Positions 9,155 to 18,782 of a DNA stretch of 64,000 nt are shown piece by piece (position 1 is the stretch's first letter; each line of letters begins with the position of its first letter). The stretch covers positions 1-64,000 of the forward strand of contig NZ_JAXMOC010000007.1 in assembly GCF_034670125.1 (NCBI RefSeq), written 5' to 3'. The notes below the pieces were generated by a model. That model saw only the letters and a list, made by a program, of their open reading frames with translations. It made no database searches and was not told the origin of the DNA. Position numbers and translations under genes: made by a program. The stretch comes from Maricaulis sp034670125. GTDB taxonomy: Bacteria; Pseudomonadota; Alphaproteobacteria; Caulobacterales; Maricaulaceae.

Positions 9155-9324
9155 ACCGGACACGGGGCGCGGATTGCGACCTGTCGGTGCGGCGACTGCC
9201 ACATACCGGCCCGGTATCAGTGCGAATCCCCGTCCGGCCCTTGCAATCTTGCGCGGAGCATCGCACAACGAAAACAGTTGCACCGCGGCTTTGCCGCCAC
9301 ACATTTTGAGACTCAGCGCCCCCC

Positions 9325-10365
9325 ATGCTCAACAGCCTTTTCGGTTTGCTCTCTGCGGATATCGCCATCGACCTGGGAACCGCAAACACGCTCGTCTATG
9401 TGAAGGGGCGCGGCGTCGTCCTCAACGAGCCGTCCGTCGTTGCCTACAAGGTCGAAAAAGGCCGCAAACACGTGCAGGCGGTCGGTGCGGAAGCCAAGCT
9501 GATGCTCGGAAAGACACCGGGCAATGTCGAAGCGATCCGGCCGATGCGCGATGGCGTCATCGCCGACTTCGATGTCGCCGAGGAAATGATCAAGCATTTC
9601 ATCCAGAAAGTGCACAACCGCCGGGCCATGGTCAGCCCGCAAGTGGTGATCTGCGTGCCCTCCGGCGCCACCGCGGTCGAGCGCCGGGCCATCCATGAGA
9701 GTGCCCTGGGTGCCGGTGCCCGCAAGGTTTACCTGATCGACGAGCCGATGGCGGCCGCTGTCGGCGCCGGCCTGCCGATCGACGAGCCGACCGGTTCGAT
9801 GATCGTGGACATCGGTGGCGGCACCACTGAGGTCGCTGTCATGTCGTTGTCGGGCATCGTGTATTCGCGCTCGGTCCGGGTTGGTGGCGACAAGATGGAC
9901 GAGGCGATCATCAACTATATCCGTCGCTCCGCGAACCTTCTGATCGGCGAGACTTCGGCCGAACGGATCAAGAAGGAAATCGGTTCGGCCATGCCGCCGG
10001 CTAAGGGCGAGGGCCTGTCCCTGAACATCAAGGGTCGCGACCTGATGAATGGTGTGCCGCGCGAGATCGCCGTGACCGAAGCCATGATCGCCGACAGCCT
10101 CTCCGAGCCGGTCGAGCAGATCGTCGAGGCGGTCAAGCAGGCGCTTGAGGCGACCCCACCGGAACTGGCGGCTGACATTGTCGACAAGGGCATTGTGCTG
10201 ACCGGTGGCGGCGCACTGTTGCGCAATCTCGACACCGAGTTGCGCGAGCGGACCGGCCTGCCCGTGAGCCTGGCCGATGAAGCCCTGTCCTGCGTGGTGC
10301 TGGGCTGTGGCAAGGCGGTGGAAGACCTTCGGATCTGGCGTCCCATTCTCTCCGAAGCTGTGTAA
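9325..10365 (+). CDS. mreB: Rod-shape determining actin homologue MreB
   Basis: Bacterial actin that forms membrane-associated filaments and guides lateral-wall synthesis. The 346-residue protein has the five actin-fold nucleotide motifs, including DLGTANTLVYVKG (phosphate 1), SGATAVERRA, DIGGGTTEVAVMSLSGIV (phosphate 2) and LTGGGALLRNL (adenosine). Length is standard. The ribosome site is weak (CAGCGCCCCCC before ATG). It is the first gene of the mreB-mreC-mreD-mrdA-rodA block. Confidence 0.98.
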   Translation: MLNSLFGLLSADIAIDLGTANTLVYVKGRGVVLNEPSVVAYKVEKGRKHVQAVGAEAKLMLGKTPGNVEAIRPMRDGVIADFDVAEEMIKHFIQKVHNRRAMVSPQVVICVPSGATAVERRAIHESALGAGARKVYLIDEPMAAAVGAGLPIDEPTGSMIVDIGGGTTEVAVMSLSGIVYSRSVRVGGDKMDEAIINYIRRSANLLIGETSAERIKKEIGSAMPPAKGEGLSLNIKGRDLMNGVPREIAVTEAMIADSLSEPVEQIVEAVKQALEATPPELAADIVDKGIVLTGGGALLRNLDTELRERTGLPVSLADEALSCVVLGCGKAVEDLRIWRPILSEAV

Positions 10366-10401
10366 TCTCCACCAACGCAACGGGGGAGAAGGAGTGAGGC
10401 G

Positions 10402-11415
10402 TTGGCGTCGCGACGCTCAACACGACAGGATGGTGAGCACGGCGTACGCTTTTCGCGAACGCTGTTCATTGCGCTTCTTGTCGTTTCCGGCGCCCTGATA
10501 GCCTTCGACCGACCGGCATCCAGATCAGCGCCCTTTGCCAGCTTCCGGGCCGGTTTCACCGATGTGTCCGCACCTTTGCTCGACCTCGCGGCCCAGCCCC
10601 TGCGCGGCATCAAGAATATCGGTCCCTATTGGCGCCGCCAGGGCGAACTCGCCCGGGAGAACGCCCGGCTGCGGCAGCAATTGATCGAAGCCCGCTATTG
10701 GGAAGACCTGGCCTACCGCCAGCGCGACCGGATCGAGGTTTATGAGGATGCGCTCGACGTCGAGAGCGCCGCAATCGAGGATCGCATCGGGGCCTGGACG
10801 GTGGCAGACCCGCGCGGGCCCTTCGTCCGGGCCCGTCTGATCGGTCGGGGCAGCGAGGCGGGCATTCGTGACGGCTATCCGGTGATCAATCTATACGGCC
10901 TGGTGGGCCGGGTTTACGAAACCGGCCGCCGGTCCGCGCGCGTGCTGCTTCTCACCGATCTCAATTCGCGTGTCCCGGTGATGGCCGACCGGTCCAATGC
11001 CCGTGCCATCCTGGTGGGCGACAATTCGGAGTTTCCACGCCTGGATTATGTGGGCCGCGCGCCGGATATCGAGCCCGGTGACCGCATCGTATCGTCCGGC
11101 GACGACGGCATCCTCCCGCGTGGCCTGCCGATCGGCGAAGCCGTGGCAACGCGCGAGGGCGGCTGGCGAGTGAGGCTTTACTCTGACCAGGCCCCGGTCG
11201 ATTTCGTCTGGGTCTGGCCCTATCACCGCGTGACACCGCCCGACCCGGAGACCGAACCCGGTCCGGACGGACTGGCAGGTGCGGGGTTCGTCGACGGTGC
11301 GGTGCCTGCCGCGGCGACCGACACGACCGCAAGTGAAACCGCGGGCGAAGCCGTTGATGACGCCGGGGTGGATGGTGTCGCCACCGATGATGATACGACG
11401 GAGGGCGGGCGATGA
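10402..11415 (+). CDS. mreC: Cell-shape protein MreC
   Basis: Bitopic membrane protein linking MreB to the periplasmic elongation machinery. The 337-residue product has a transmembrane helix near residues 20-35 (LFIALLVVSGALIAF), a coiled-coil (RRQGELARENARLRQQLIEA), then the beta-barrel region with LIGRGSEAGIRDGYPVI and GLVGRVYETGRRSARVLLL. An acidic Ala/Asp/Thr-rich tail of about 60 residues follows, less usual for the family. The start codon appears to be TTG at 10402, placed 7 bases after GGGGGAGAAGGAG. It overlaps mreD by four bases. Confidence 0.95.
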   Translation: MASRRSTRQDGEHGVRFSRTLFIALLVVSGALIAFDRPASRSAPFASFRAGFTDVSAPLLDLAAQPLRGIKNIGPYWRRQGELARENARLRQQLIEARYWEDLAYRQRDRIEVYEDALDVESAAIEDRIGAWTVADPRGPFVRARLIGRGSEAGIRDGYPVINLYGLVGRVYETGRRSARVLLLTDLNSRVPVMADRSNARAILVGDNSEFPRLDYVGRAPDIEPGDRIVSSGDDGILPRGLPIGEAVATREGGWRVRLYSDQAPVDFVWVWPYHRVTPPDPETEPGPDGLAGAGFVDGAVPAAATDTTASETAGEAVDDAGVDGVATDDDTTEGGR

Positions 11416-11933
11416 GAAAGCCGACAGATCGTAACTCGCCCTGGCTGGCGGCCTCGGGCTGCATCCTGTCGGTCATCGTGGCCTTGATCGTCCAGGCATC
11501 GCCGGCGCGGCTGGTCGACGGCCTGACCATCATGCCGACCTGGACCCTGATGGCGATCTTCCTGTGGTCCGGTGTCCGGCCGCAATTCATGCCACCGATT
11601 GCCGTGTTCGCGATCGGCCTGACCCAGGACTTGCTGACCGGCGCACCGATGGGTGTCTGGGCGCTGTCCTATCTCGTTTCGATCTCGGCCTTTCGTTTTC
11701 GCGGCGAGGACGGGATGCCACGGGACATGCCGCCGGTCCTGCTGCGGTTCGGAGCGACGTTGCTGCTGGCCCATGCAATCGCGTTTGCGGCCGGAAGCTT
11801 TGCGCTCGAGCAATTGGCAGACTTCCAGCCCTTGGTGATCGAGGTGATGGCCTCCATCCTGATGTTCCCGCTTCCGGCCTACCTGGTGTTGCGACGTCGC
11901 CGCTCCCGCGGTTCCGGCTTTATCGGGGGGTGA
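11412..11933 (+). CDS. mreD: Rod-shape determining protein MreD
   Basis: 173-residue polytopic membrane protein with five or so hydrophobic segments and the MreD-like stretch FAIGLTQDLLTGAPMGVWAL near residue 70. MreD associates with MreC and PBP2 in the elongasome. ATGA overlap with mreC indicates coupled translation; the identification also rests on position between mreC and mrdA. Confidence 0.93.
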   Translation: MRKPTDRNSPWLAASGCILSVIVALIVQASPARLVDGLTIMPTWTLMAIFLWSGVRPQFMPPIAVFAIGLTQDLLTGAPMGVWALSYLVSISAFRFRGEDGMPRDMPPVLLRFGATLLLAHAIAFAAGSFALEQLADFQPLVIEVMASILMFPLPAYLVLRRRRSRGSGFIGG

Positions 11934-11945
11934 TGACAGGTTCCC

Positions 11946-13820
11946 ATGCGCGCTGACCGACAGGAACAGGATCTGAAATTCACGCGGCGCGCCCTGCTGA
12001 TGGCGGGGGCGGGCGGCCTTGCCTTCCTGGGCCTGGGCGCGCGCCTGTATTCCCTGCAAGTGCTGGAAACCGAGCGCTACCGGCTGATGTCCGAGGACAA
12101 TCAGTTCAATTTCAATCTGCTGCCGCCATCGCGAGGACGGATTCTGGACCGGTTCGGCGTCGCGGTCGCTGACAACCGCGACAGTTATCGCGTGCTCTTG
12201 GTGCCGGAGCAGGCGGGTGATGTCGCCTCTGCGCTCGACCGGTTGCAGCCCTTCCTGCCGCTGGGCGATTACGAGCGCGAGCGGATCCTGCGCACGGCGC
12301 GCGGCCAGCGCAGCTTTCACGCCATCACCGTGGCCGACGATCTGGACTGGCACACCTTCGCCTCGATCAATCTCAATGCGCCGGACCTGGCCGGAGTGAC
12401 GCCGGATGTGGGCGAGGTGAGATCCTATGCCTACGGCCCGTCCTTCGCTCATGTGATCGGCTATGTGCAGCCGCCGAATGACGAAGACATCGCCAACAAT
12501 CCGCGCGATGCCGAGCGCCTGTTGCGCCATCCCGGTTTCCGCGTCGGCAAGACCGGAGTCGAAGTGGCTCGGGAGATGGACCTGCGCGGACAGGCAGGGG
12601 CGCTGAAGACAGAGGTCAACGCCCGCGGCCGCGTCATCCGCGAGCTGCCGGAACAATCCACCGAGCCGGTTTCGGGCCGTGATGTGGTGCTGACCCTGGA
12701 CGCCGACATCCAGCGCTACGCCCATGAACGCCTGGGCCAGGAGAGTGGGTCGGCCGTGGTCATGGACGTCAACACAGGCGAGTTGATCGCCATGGTCTCG
12801 ACGCCCAGTTTCGACCCCAACCTGTTTGTTGGCGGCATCTCGACATCTGATTATGCCGCCTTGCGCGAGGATGACCGGAACCCGCTGTTCCAGAAATCGA
12901 TCCAGGGCACCTATCCGCCGGGCTCGACCTTCAAGGCGGTCGTCGCGGCTGCGGCCCTGGAGCACGGTGTCATTCCGCCGGCCGAACGGATCAACTGCAC
13001 GGGATCGGTACGACTGGGCAATCGCGAGTTTCATTGCTGGCGTCGCCGCGGTCACGGGCCCGTCGATTTGCGCGAGGCGGTGAAGACTTCGTGCGACATC
13101 TATTTCTATGAAATCGCCGCGCGTCTCGGCATCGACAACCTGCATGCCATGGCGACCCGCTTTGGCATTGGCGAGCAGTTCGATATCGGCATCGCCGGGG
13201 TTCGCCGCGGCAATATGCCCGACCCGGCCTGGAAACGGTCCCGCTATGACCAGGGTTGGTCGACCGGCGACACCTACAATACAGGCATCGGCCAAGGCTA
13301 TGTGACCGCGTCGCCCTTGCAACTGGCCGTGATGACGGCGCGTGTCGCATCGGGGCGGGCCGTTTCGCCGACCCTTTACCGCAACGCCATGATGCCGCCG
13401 GCGCGGCATATCGGGGTCAGCGATGCGGCGTTGGCCAGCGTTCGTGACGGCTTGCGTGCAGTCGTCGAAGAGCCGGGAGGCACGTCCTATTCCCTCGGCG
13501 GACTGGGGCTTGGCGATATTGAAATGGCGGGCAAGACCGGCACCGCTCAAGTCTATTCCATCACCGCGGCCGAGCGCGAAAGTGGGGTCCGCGAGCAGGA
13601 AGACCTGCCCTGGCGACTGCGCGACCATGGCTTGTTCATGTGCTACGCGCCGGCCGACCGACCCAAATATGCCTGCGTGGTCGTGATCGAACATGGCGGC
13701 GGCTCATCCGCCGCGACCCGTCCGGCACGGGACATACTCCAGCGTGTCGTCGCCCGTGATCCGTCCAGCCGCGCCGGCGTATTTGCCGATGTCGGCAATG
13801 CCAGTCCCGGAGGCGCCTGA
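11946..13820 (+). CDS. mrdA: Penicillin-binding protein 2 (elongation transpeptidase)
   Basis: Class B PBP that cross-links peptidoglycan during elongation. The 624-residue protein has an N-terminal membrane anchor (residues about 15-38) and the pedestal motif RGRILDRFG (63-71). The transpeptidase motifs are SxxK as Ser327-Lys330 (PPGSTFK), SCD at 382-384 and KTGT at 530-533. Length is usual for alphaproteobacterial PBP2. The stop overlaps the rodA start by one base, matching the known PBP2-RodA partnership. Confidence 0.97.
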   Translation: MRADRQEQDLKFTRRALLMAGAGGLAFLGLGARLYSLQVLETERYRLMSEDNQFNFNLLPPSRGRILDRFGVAVADNRDSYRVLLVPEQAGDVASALDRLQPFLPLGDYERERILRTARGQRSFHAITVADDLDWHTFASINLNAPDLAGVTPDVGEVRSYAYGPSFAHVIGYVQPPNDEDIANNPRDAERLLRHPGFRVGKTGVEVAREMDLRGQAGALKTEVNARGRVIRELPEQSTEPVSGRDVVLTLDADIQRYAHERLGQESGSAVVMDVNTGELIAMVSTPSFDPNLFVGGISTSDYAALREDDRNPLFQKSIQGTYPPGSTFKAVVAAAALEHGVIPPAERINCTGSVRLGNREFHCWRRRGHGPVDLREAVKTSCDIYFYEIAARLGIDNLHAMATRFGIGEQFDIGIAGVRRGNMPDPAWKRSRYDQGWSTGDTYNTGIGQGYVTASPLQLAVMTARVASGRAVSPTLYRNAMMPPARHIGVSDAALASVRDGLRAVVEEPGGTSYSLGGLGLGDIEMAGKTGTAQVYSITAAERESGVREQEDLPWRLRDHGLFMCYAPADRPKYACVVVIEHGGGSSAATRPARDILQRVVARDPSSRAGVFADVGNASPGGA

Positions 13821-14977
13821 TGGCGGTTTTCCGCGAGAGTGTTCCGCGCGACCTGCCGGACAAGATGATGGAGCTCAACTGGACGCTGGTCCTGTTGCTG
13901 GTCCTGCTTGGCGCTGCCGGCGTCGGCATGCTGTATTCGGTGGGCGGCGGCAGTTGGGAACCTTGGGCGATCAATCACGCCATTCGCTTCGCGCTCGGCT
14001 TTGTCGGCATGATCGTCATCGCGATGTTTCCGCCACGCTTCTGGATGGGCCTGGCCTATCCGGTTTATGTCGGAGCGCTGATCCTGCTGGTCCTGGTTGA
14101 AATTGGCGGGGTGACCATCAATGGCGCCCAACGCTGGGTCGATCTCGGGCCAATTCGCCTGCAACCGGCTGAAATCATGAAGCTGGCCCTGGTACTGGCG
14201 CTGGCCCGCTTCTATCACGACCTGCCCGATGACAAAGTCACCACCATCTCGGGCCTGTTGCCGCCGCTGCTGATCATCGGATTGCCGGCGGCGCTGATTG
14301 TCAGCCAGCCGGACCTGGGGACCACGCTGCTCCTGGCAGCAACCGGGGTCATGGTGATTTTCATGGCCGGGTTGAGCTGGTGGTTCATCCTGATCGTCGC
14401 GGGCGTGGGGCTGGCCGGGGTCATCGGGGTCGGCATATACGGGCTGGAGAACATCCTCGCCGAATACCAGATGGACCGGGTCCGCGCCTTCCTCAACCCG
14501 GACTTCGATCCTCTCGGGATTAACTATCACCCCAACCAGGCGATGATCACGCTGGGCTCGGGTGGGATGACCGGCAAGGGCTTCCTGGAAGGAACGCAGT
14601 CCAAACTGGGCTATCTGCCAGAGATGCAGACCGACTATATCTTTACCGCCTTGGGTGAGGAGTTCGGGTTTGTTGGCGGGATTTCCGTCCTCGCGGTCAA
14701 TGCCTTGATCATGGCACAAGGCGTAATCATCGCGATCAGTTGCAAGTCGCCCTTCCTGCGCCTGATGACGATCGGCGTGATCACCACTTTCGCCTCCTAT
14801 GTGTTTATCAATATCGGCATGGTGTCGCGTCTCCTGCCGGTGGTTGGCGTGCCCTTGCCGCTGATATCCTATGGCGGGACCGTTGTGCTGGCAGTCATGG
14901 CCGGGTTCGGACTGATCCTGGGCGCCCATATCCATCGCAATGCCGAGCCGGCGCGCGGCGCCGGACTGTTCGGCTGA
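13820..14977 (+). CDS. rodA: RodA, SEDS-family peptidoglycan glycosyltransferase
   Basis: 385-residue membrane protein of the SEDS family that polymerises lipid II during elongation together with PBP2. Family marks include INGAQRWVDLGPIRLQPAE with the following KLALVLALARF, the large periplasmic loop segment YHPNQAMITLGSGGMTGKG containing the functional Gln-rich region, GEEFGFVGG, and the C-terminal PLPLISYGGT. About ten transmembrane segments are apparent. It is the last gene of the mre-rod operon. Confidence 0.97.
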   Translation: MAVFRESVPRDLPDKMMELNWTLVLLLVLLGAAGVGMLYSVGGGSWEPWAINHAIRFALGFVGMIVIAMFPPRFWMGLAYPVYVGALILLVLVEIGGVTINGAQRWVDLGPIRLQPAEIMKLALVLALARFYHDLPDDKVTTISGLLPPLLIIGLPAALIVSQPDLGTTLLLAATGVMVIFMAGLSWWFILIVAGVGLAGVIGVGIYGLENILAEYQMDRVRAFLNPDFDPLGINYHPNQAMITLGSGGMTGKGFLEGTQSKLGYLPEMQTDYIFTALGEEFGFVGGISVLAVNALIMAQGVIIAISCKSPFLRLMTIGVITTFASYVFINIGMVSRLLPVVGVPLPLISYGGTVVLAVMAGFGLILGAHIHRNAEPARGAGLFG

Positions 14978-15091
14978 CACCGCAGTGCAGCAACGTCGCG
15001 CGCTTGACCGGGCAGACCGGTTGGGGAAGTGTGCGCGGCAATTCAGTAAGGGGTGGGCGCGCCTTCGCGTCCGGTTTCAGGGGAGACTATC

Positions 15092-16444
15092 ATGGCGGCA
15101 TCACCAGCCGGTCAGCACGCGCATTGGTCATCGCGCTTTGCATTCATTCTTGCCGCGGTTGGCTCCGCGGTCGGCCTCGGCAATCTCTGGCGTTTCCCGT
15201 TCCAGACGGGTGAGAACGGCGGGTCGGCCTTCGTGCTGATCTATATTGGCTGTGTGGCCCTGTTCGCCCTGCCGGTCCTGATGGCTGAGATCGCCATCGG
15301 TCGTCACGCCCAGCAATCGGCCATCTCCTCAACCCGCAAAATGGCGCAGGAAGCCGGGCGCTCTGCCAATTGGGCGATCGTCGGCTGGGTGTGTACGGCA
15401 GGCGGTTTCCTGATCCTGACCACCTATTCCGTGATTGCAGGCCAAGTCCTCGCTTATGCGGCCTCCGGTTTCGCGGGCGGTTTCTCGGAGCCAGATGGCG
15501 CCAATCTCTTCTATCGCGGGGAGTTCACCCAACTGGCCTGGCATGCCGGCTTCATGATCATCACGGTGTTGATCGTGGCGAGGGGCCTGAAAGGCGGGAT
15601 CGAGCAGGTCGCGACGTTCCTGATGCCGCTCTTTTTCGTGATGCTGATTGGCCTGACCGTCTATTCGCTCGCCACCGGCGCTGCAGGTGATGCGATTTCC
15701 TATCTGTTCACGCCAGACTTTTCGGCGGTGACCGGTCAGACCTTTGTCGCCGCGCTCGGCCAGGCCTTTTTCTCGGTCTCGGTCGCCTCGGCCATCATGA
15801 TCACCTATGGCTCCTACCTGTCCAAGGACACCAATATCGGCTCGTCCTCGATCTTGATCGCCTCCGCCGATACCGCGGTGGCGCTGATCGCCGGCCTGAT
15901 GATCTTCCCGATCGTCTTTATGGTTGGCATCGACCCGGCCGCAGGCCTTGGCCTGATCTTCACGGCTCTGCCAGCCGTGTTCGCCGACATGCCGGCGGGC
16001 AATATCATCGGTGGCTCCTTCTTCGCGCTGGCCTTCATCGCAGCGATCACCTCATCGATCTCGCTGCTCGAAGGGACGGTCGCGTTCGTCGAGGAGCATT
16101 CCGACTTTTCGCGCCCCACCGCAGCTTGGCTGCTCGGCTTCTTCGCCTTCATGATCGGTGCGGGTGCCGTGTGGTCGTCTGATTTCGGCGGTCTTTTTGT
16201 GGACTGGCTGTCGGGCAGCTTCCTGCTCCCGCTCGGTGGTCTGTTGGTGGCGGTTTTTGCCGGCTGGGTCATTCCCAAGTCGCTAATGCGCGACGAGTTG
16301 AGCCATGCCTCGAACGGTCTGTTCGCCTTCTTCCACTTCTGTGTGAAGTTCATCGTACCGCCAGCGATCGGCTTCATTCTCTTCCTGGGCCTGGACGCCA
16401 AGTTCAATGGCGGCGCCATCGGCTCGCTGCTTGGCCTCGGCTAG
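15092..16444 (+). CDS. Sodium-dependent neurotransmitter:sodium symporter (NSS) family transporter
   Basis: 450-residue polytopic protein of the LeuT/SNF fold, expected to import an amino acid or related amine with Na+. The first helix carries AAVGSAVGLGNLWRFPF followed by NGGSAFVLIY, the sodium- and substrate-site region. Eleven or twelve hydrophobic helices follow. Start 15092 is preceded by GGGAG; an in-frame start at 15053 is less likely because the NSS pattern begins after it. The substrate is not readable. Its TAG overlaps the TAG of the convergent pip gene in a CTAG. Confidence 0.92.
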   Translation: MAASPAGQHAHWSSRFAFILAAVGSAVGLGNLWRFPFQTGENGGSAFVLIYIGCVALFALPVLMAEIAIGRHAQQSAISSTRKMAQEAGRSANWAIVGWVCTAGGFLILTTYSVIAGQVLAYAASGFAGGFSEPDGANLFYRGEFTQLAWHAGFMIITVLIVARGLKGGIEQVATFLMPLFFVMLIGLTVYSLATGAAGDAISYLFTPDFSAVTGQTFVAALGQAFFSVSVASAIMITYGSYLSKDTNIGSSSILIASADTAVALIAGLMIFPIVFMVGIDPAAGLGLIFTALPAVFADMPAGNIIGGSFFALAFIAAITSSISLLEGTVAFVEEHSDFSRPTAAWLLGFFAFMIGAGAVWSSDFGGLFVDWLSGSFLLPLGGLLVAVFAGWVIPKSLMRDELSHASNGLFAFFHFCVKFIVPPAIGFILFLGLDAKFNGGAIGSLLGLG

Positions 16445-17406
16445 GCGAACTTGTCGGCAAAGGCGTCGGTCGCGCGTACCAGCGCGTCGACCACGCCCGG
16501 CTCGCCGGCTGCATGGCCGGCATCGCCAATCATGTGGAGCCTTGCTCGCGGCCAAGCCCGGGCGAGGCTCCATGCCGTTTGGGGCGGGGTCACGACATCA
16601 TAGCGACCCTGGACGATCACGCCGGGCAGGTGATTGTAGCGGTCGGCATCGGTGATCAACTCACCATCGCGCTGGAAGAAACCCTTGTGGAAGAAATAGT
16701 GGCTTTCCAGCCGGGCGAGGGCGTCCGAGCGGACCGGATCGGCCAGCGGTGCCGACGGGTCGCCGGTCATTGAAATCAAGGCGCTTTCCCAGCGCGCCCA
16801 GGCGAGGGCATCAGGCCGGCGGCGGATGATGTCCGGCTCGGCCAGGCGTTCGTAATAGGCACGGATGATGTCGCCGCGCTCTTCCGGGCTCAGCGGATCG
16901 ACCAGGCGTTCCCAGGCGTCGGGAAACAGCATGTTGGCGCCGTCCTTGTAGAACCAGTCCAGCTCGCGTTGGGAACAGGTGAAGATGCCGCGCAGGATCA
17001 GGCCGATGCAATGGTCCGGATGGGCGCGGGCATAGGCGAGGGCGAGCGTCGCCCCCCAGGAGCCACCGAAGACGACCCACTTGTCGATCCCCATCACCTC
17101 GCGGATGCGCTCCATGTCGTCGATCAGGTCTTGTGTGGTGTTGTGCTCGAGACCCCCATGCGGGGTCGAGCGACCACAGCCGCGCTGGTCGAACAGGATC
17201 ACCCGGAAACGGCGGGGGTCGAAGAAACGTCGCAAGGCCGGCGAGACACCGCCGCCGGGACCGCCATGCAGGGTCACAACGGGCAAGCCGTCCGGGCGCC
17301 CGCATTCTTCAATATAGAGGTCATGACCGTTGCCCACTGCCAGTCTCGAGGCCTGCAAGGGCCGGATCGGTGGATATAGCAGGCGGCGTGAGTAGGAAGC
17401 GTCCAT
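16441..17406 (-). CDS. pip: Prolyl (proline imino-) aminopeptidase
   Basis: Alpha/beta-hydrolase that removes N-terminal proline from peptides. The 321-residue protein starts with the S33-family pattern RRLLYPPIRPL and contains the oxyanion motif HGGPGGG (47-53), DQRGCGRS and nucleophile Ser116 (GGSWGAT). The acid is Asp270 (GRYDVV) and the base His298 (GDAGHA). Length is standard. It is transcribed alone, convergent to the sodium symporter. Confidence 0.95.
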   Translation of the reverse strand: MDASYSRRLLYPPIRPLQASRLAVGNGHDLYIEECGRPDGLPVVTLHGGPGGGVSPALRRFFDPRRFRVILFDQRGCGRSTPHGGLEHNTTQDLIDDMERIREVMGIDKWVVFGGSWGATLALAYARAHPDHCIGLILRGIFTCSQRELDWFYKDGANMLFPDAWERLVDPLSPEERGDIIRAYYERLAEPDIIRRRPDALAWARWESALISMTGDPSAPLADPVRSDALARLESHYFFHKGFFQRDGELITDADRYNHLPGVIVQGRYDVVTPPQTAWSLARAWPRARLHMIGDAGHAAGEPGVVDALVRATDAFADKFA

Positions 17407-17523
17407 GTTGAATACTGTGCCGTTAGCCAGTCATAAACACAATAAACCATAGCCTAGCGGCACTTCACTCTATATCGTGATCCACGGTTTGGGCTGACTA
17501 TCGATCCTGGGAAACTCTGTGTG

Positions 17524-18180
17524 ATGATCGCATTCGGGCGAGCTTTGCTAGCCATATGTTTTTGCAGTCTTGCATCGGCGTGCGCCAGTGCGCCGATCTC
17601 GATCGCCGGATCCAGTTTCTCGCCTCCGGATGCCCCGTCTGCTGCCGTGCATCGCCAGCTCGAGCAGTCGGTTCGCCAGTTCAACGAAGATTTGGGTGCG
17701 CGCGGGCTGATCCGAGAGGCCAGCTCCATGGACACGGCTATGCGCTGGATGAACCAGCTTGCCGGACAGTCCGATGAAGATCAGCCGGATGCTCTGACCG
17801 TCTATCTGGATACACAATCGATCATGCTGTCGGATGCCGGTGCGCCGGATCAGGTGCGGGCGGACATCGTCCATATCTGGCAGGGTGCTGCCGGCATTGA
17901 TGCCGCTTCGCGCGCGCTGCTGGACGCCGGTGTCGGCCTGTCCCGCCGCGAGGCCACCATTGCCCTGGGTTCGGTCGAGCAGGCCATGTCCAATGCCCAG
18001 ACAGCCCAGGCGGTTATCGAGTCGGCCATCCTCGAACTGACATCGCTACATGACGCCGATGCGCTGTCCGGCTTGCGCGTGGAGCGTGACCTGCTGACCC
18101 TGCGGATCAATGATTTGCGGGATCGGGCGGATGAACTCGCCGAGCTGCGGCGCCAGATGCGCAACCCTTCGATTTCCTGA
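17524..18180 (+). CDS. Putative lipoprotein of unknown function
   Basis: About 218 residues. A lipobox-type signal peptide (hydrophobic FGRALLAICFCSLASAC, lipidated Cys near residue 20) is followed by a mostly helical, Asp/Glu/Gln-rich domain ending in a coiled-coil-like stretch (RINDLRDRADELAELRRQ). GTG at 17521 is an alternative start directly before the ATG. I do not recognise the family. Its stop overlaps the start of the following methyltransferase (TGATG), so the two are coupled; the functional link is unclear. Confidence 0.7.
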   Translation: MIAFGRALLAICFCSLASACASAPISIAGSSFSPPDAPSAAVHRQLEQSVRQFNEDLGARGLIREASSMDTAMRWMNQLAGQSDEDQPDALTVYLDTQSIMLSDAGAPDQVRADIVHIWQGAAGIDAASRALLDAGVGLSRREATIALGSVEQAMSNAQTAQAVIESAILELTSLHDADALSGLRVERDLLTLRINDLRDRADELAELRRQMRNPSIS

Positions 18181-18782
18181 TGATCCATCCCGATGAGGTG
18201 AAGGGCTTCCTCGATCCCGGGGAAGGGCAGGAATTGGCGCAGCTGGCCGCCGAGGCGGGACAGTTGGGCCCGGTCCTGGAAATCGGCTCCTATTGCGGCA
18301 AGTCGGCGCTCTATCTCGGCCCTGCCGCCCGTCAGGCCGGGACTATTCTTTATACGCTCGATCATCACCGCGGTTCCGAGGAGCACCAGCCGGGCGAAGA
18401 ATATCACGACCCGGAGCTGTTCAATACCAAACTCGGCGCGGTCGAGACGCTGCCGGCCCTGCGCGAAACCCTGTTTCGGGCCAAATTGGAAGACTGCGTC
18501 ATTCCGCTGGTCGGACGATCCGCCGTGATTGCCGCCAACTGGACGACGCCGCTCGGCATGGTCTTCATTGATGGCGGACATTCGATGGAGGCGGCGCTGG
18601 CGGATTATCGCGGTTGGGCCGGACGTGTTGTTGCGGGCGGCGTTCTTGCCATCCATGACGTCTTCCCCAATCCGGAAGACGGGGGCCGGCCGCCCTACGA
18701 GATATGGAAGCTGGCTTGCGCCTCGGGTCTGTTTCAGCCGGTCAGGCGTACAGGAACGCTGGAAGTTTTGCGGCGGCTTTAG
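18180..18782 (+). CDS. Class I SAM-dependent methyltransferase (Methyltransf_24 type)
   Basis: 200-residue Rossmann-like protein. The SAM motif I is VLEIGSYCGKSALYLG (about residues 32-47), followed by an acidic strand TLDHHRGSEEH and the motif MVFIDGGHS typical of the O-methyltransferase-like family 24. The C-terminal end overlaps the convergent gene on the other strand by 41 bases. Substrate unknown; the nearby glycosyltransferase cassette suggests, but does not prove, a glycan or lipid target. Confidence 0.8.
   Translation: MIHPDEVKGFLDPGEGQELAQLAAEAGQLGPVLEIGSYCGKSALYLGPAARQAGTILYTLDHHRGSEEHQPGEEYHDPELFNTKLGAVETLPALRETLFRAKLEDCVIPLVGRSAVIAANWTTPLGMVFIDGGHSMEAALADYRGWAGRVVAGGVLAIHDVFPNPEDGGRPPYEIWKLACASGLFQPVRRTGTLEVLRRL

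Noticed and set aside
7832..9304. 490-codon minus-strand frame opposite the CII-like and VTT genes
   Set aside because: The plus-strand VTT protein is a convincing membrane domain; the antisense frame has no recognisable features.
11223..13694. 823-codon minus-strand frame opposite mreC/mreD/mrdA
   Set aside because: It runs antisense through three clear genes of the rod-shape operon and its composition (Gln/His/Arg-rich, no domains) is typical of a frame shadow.
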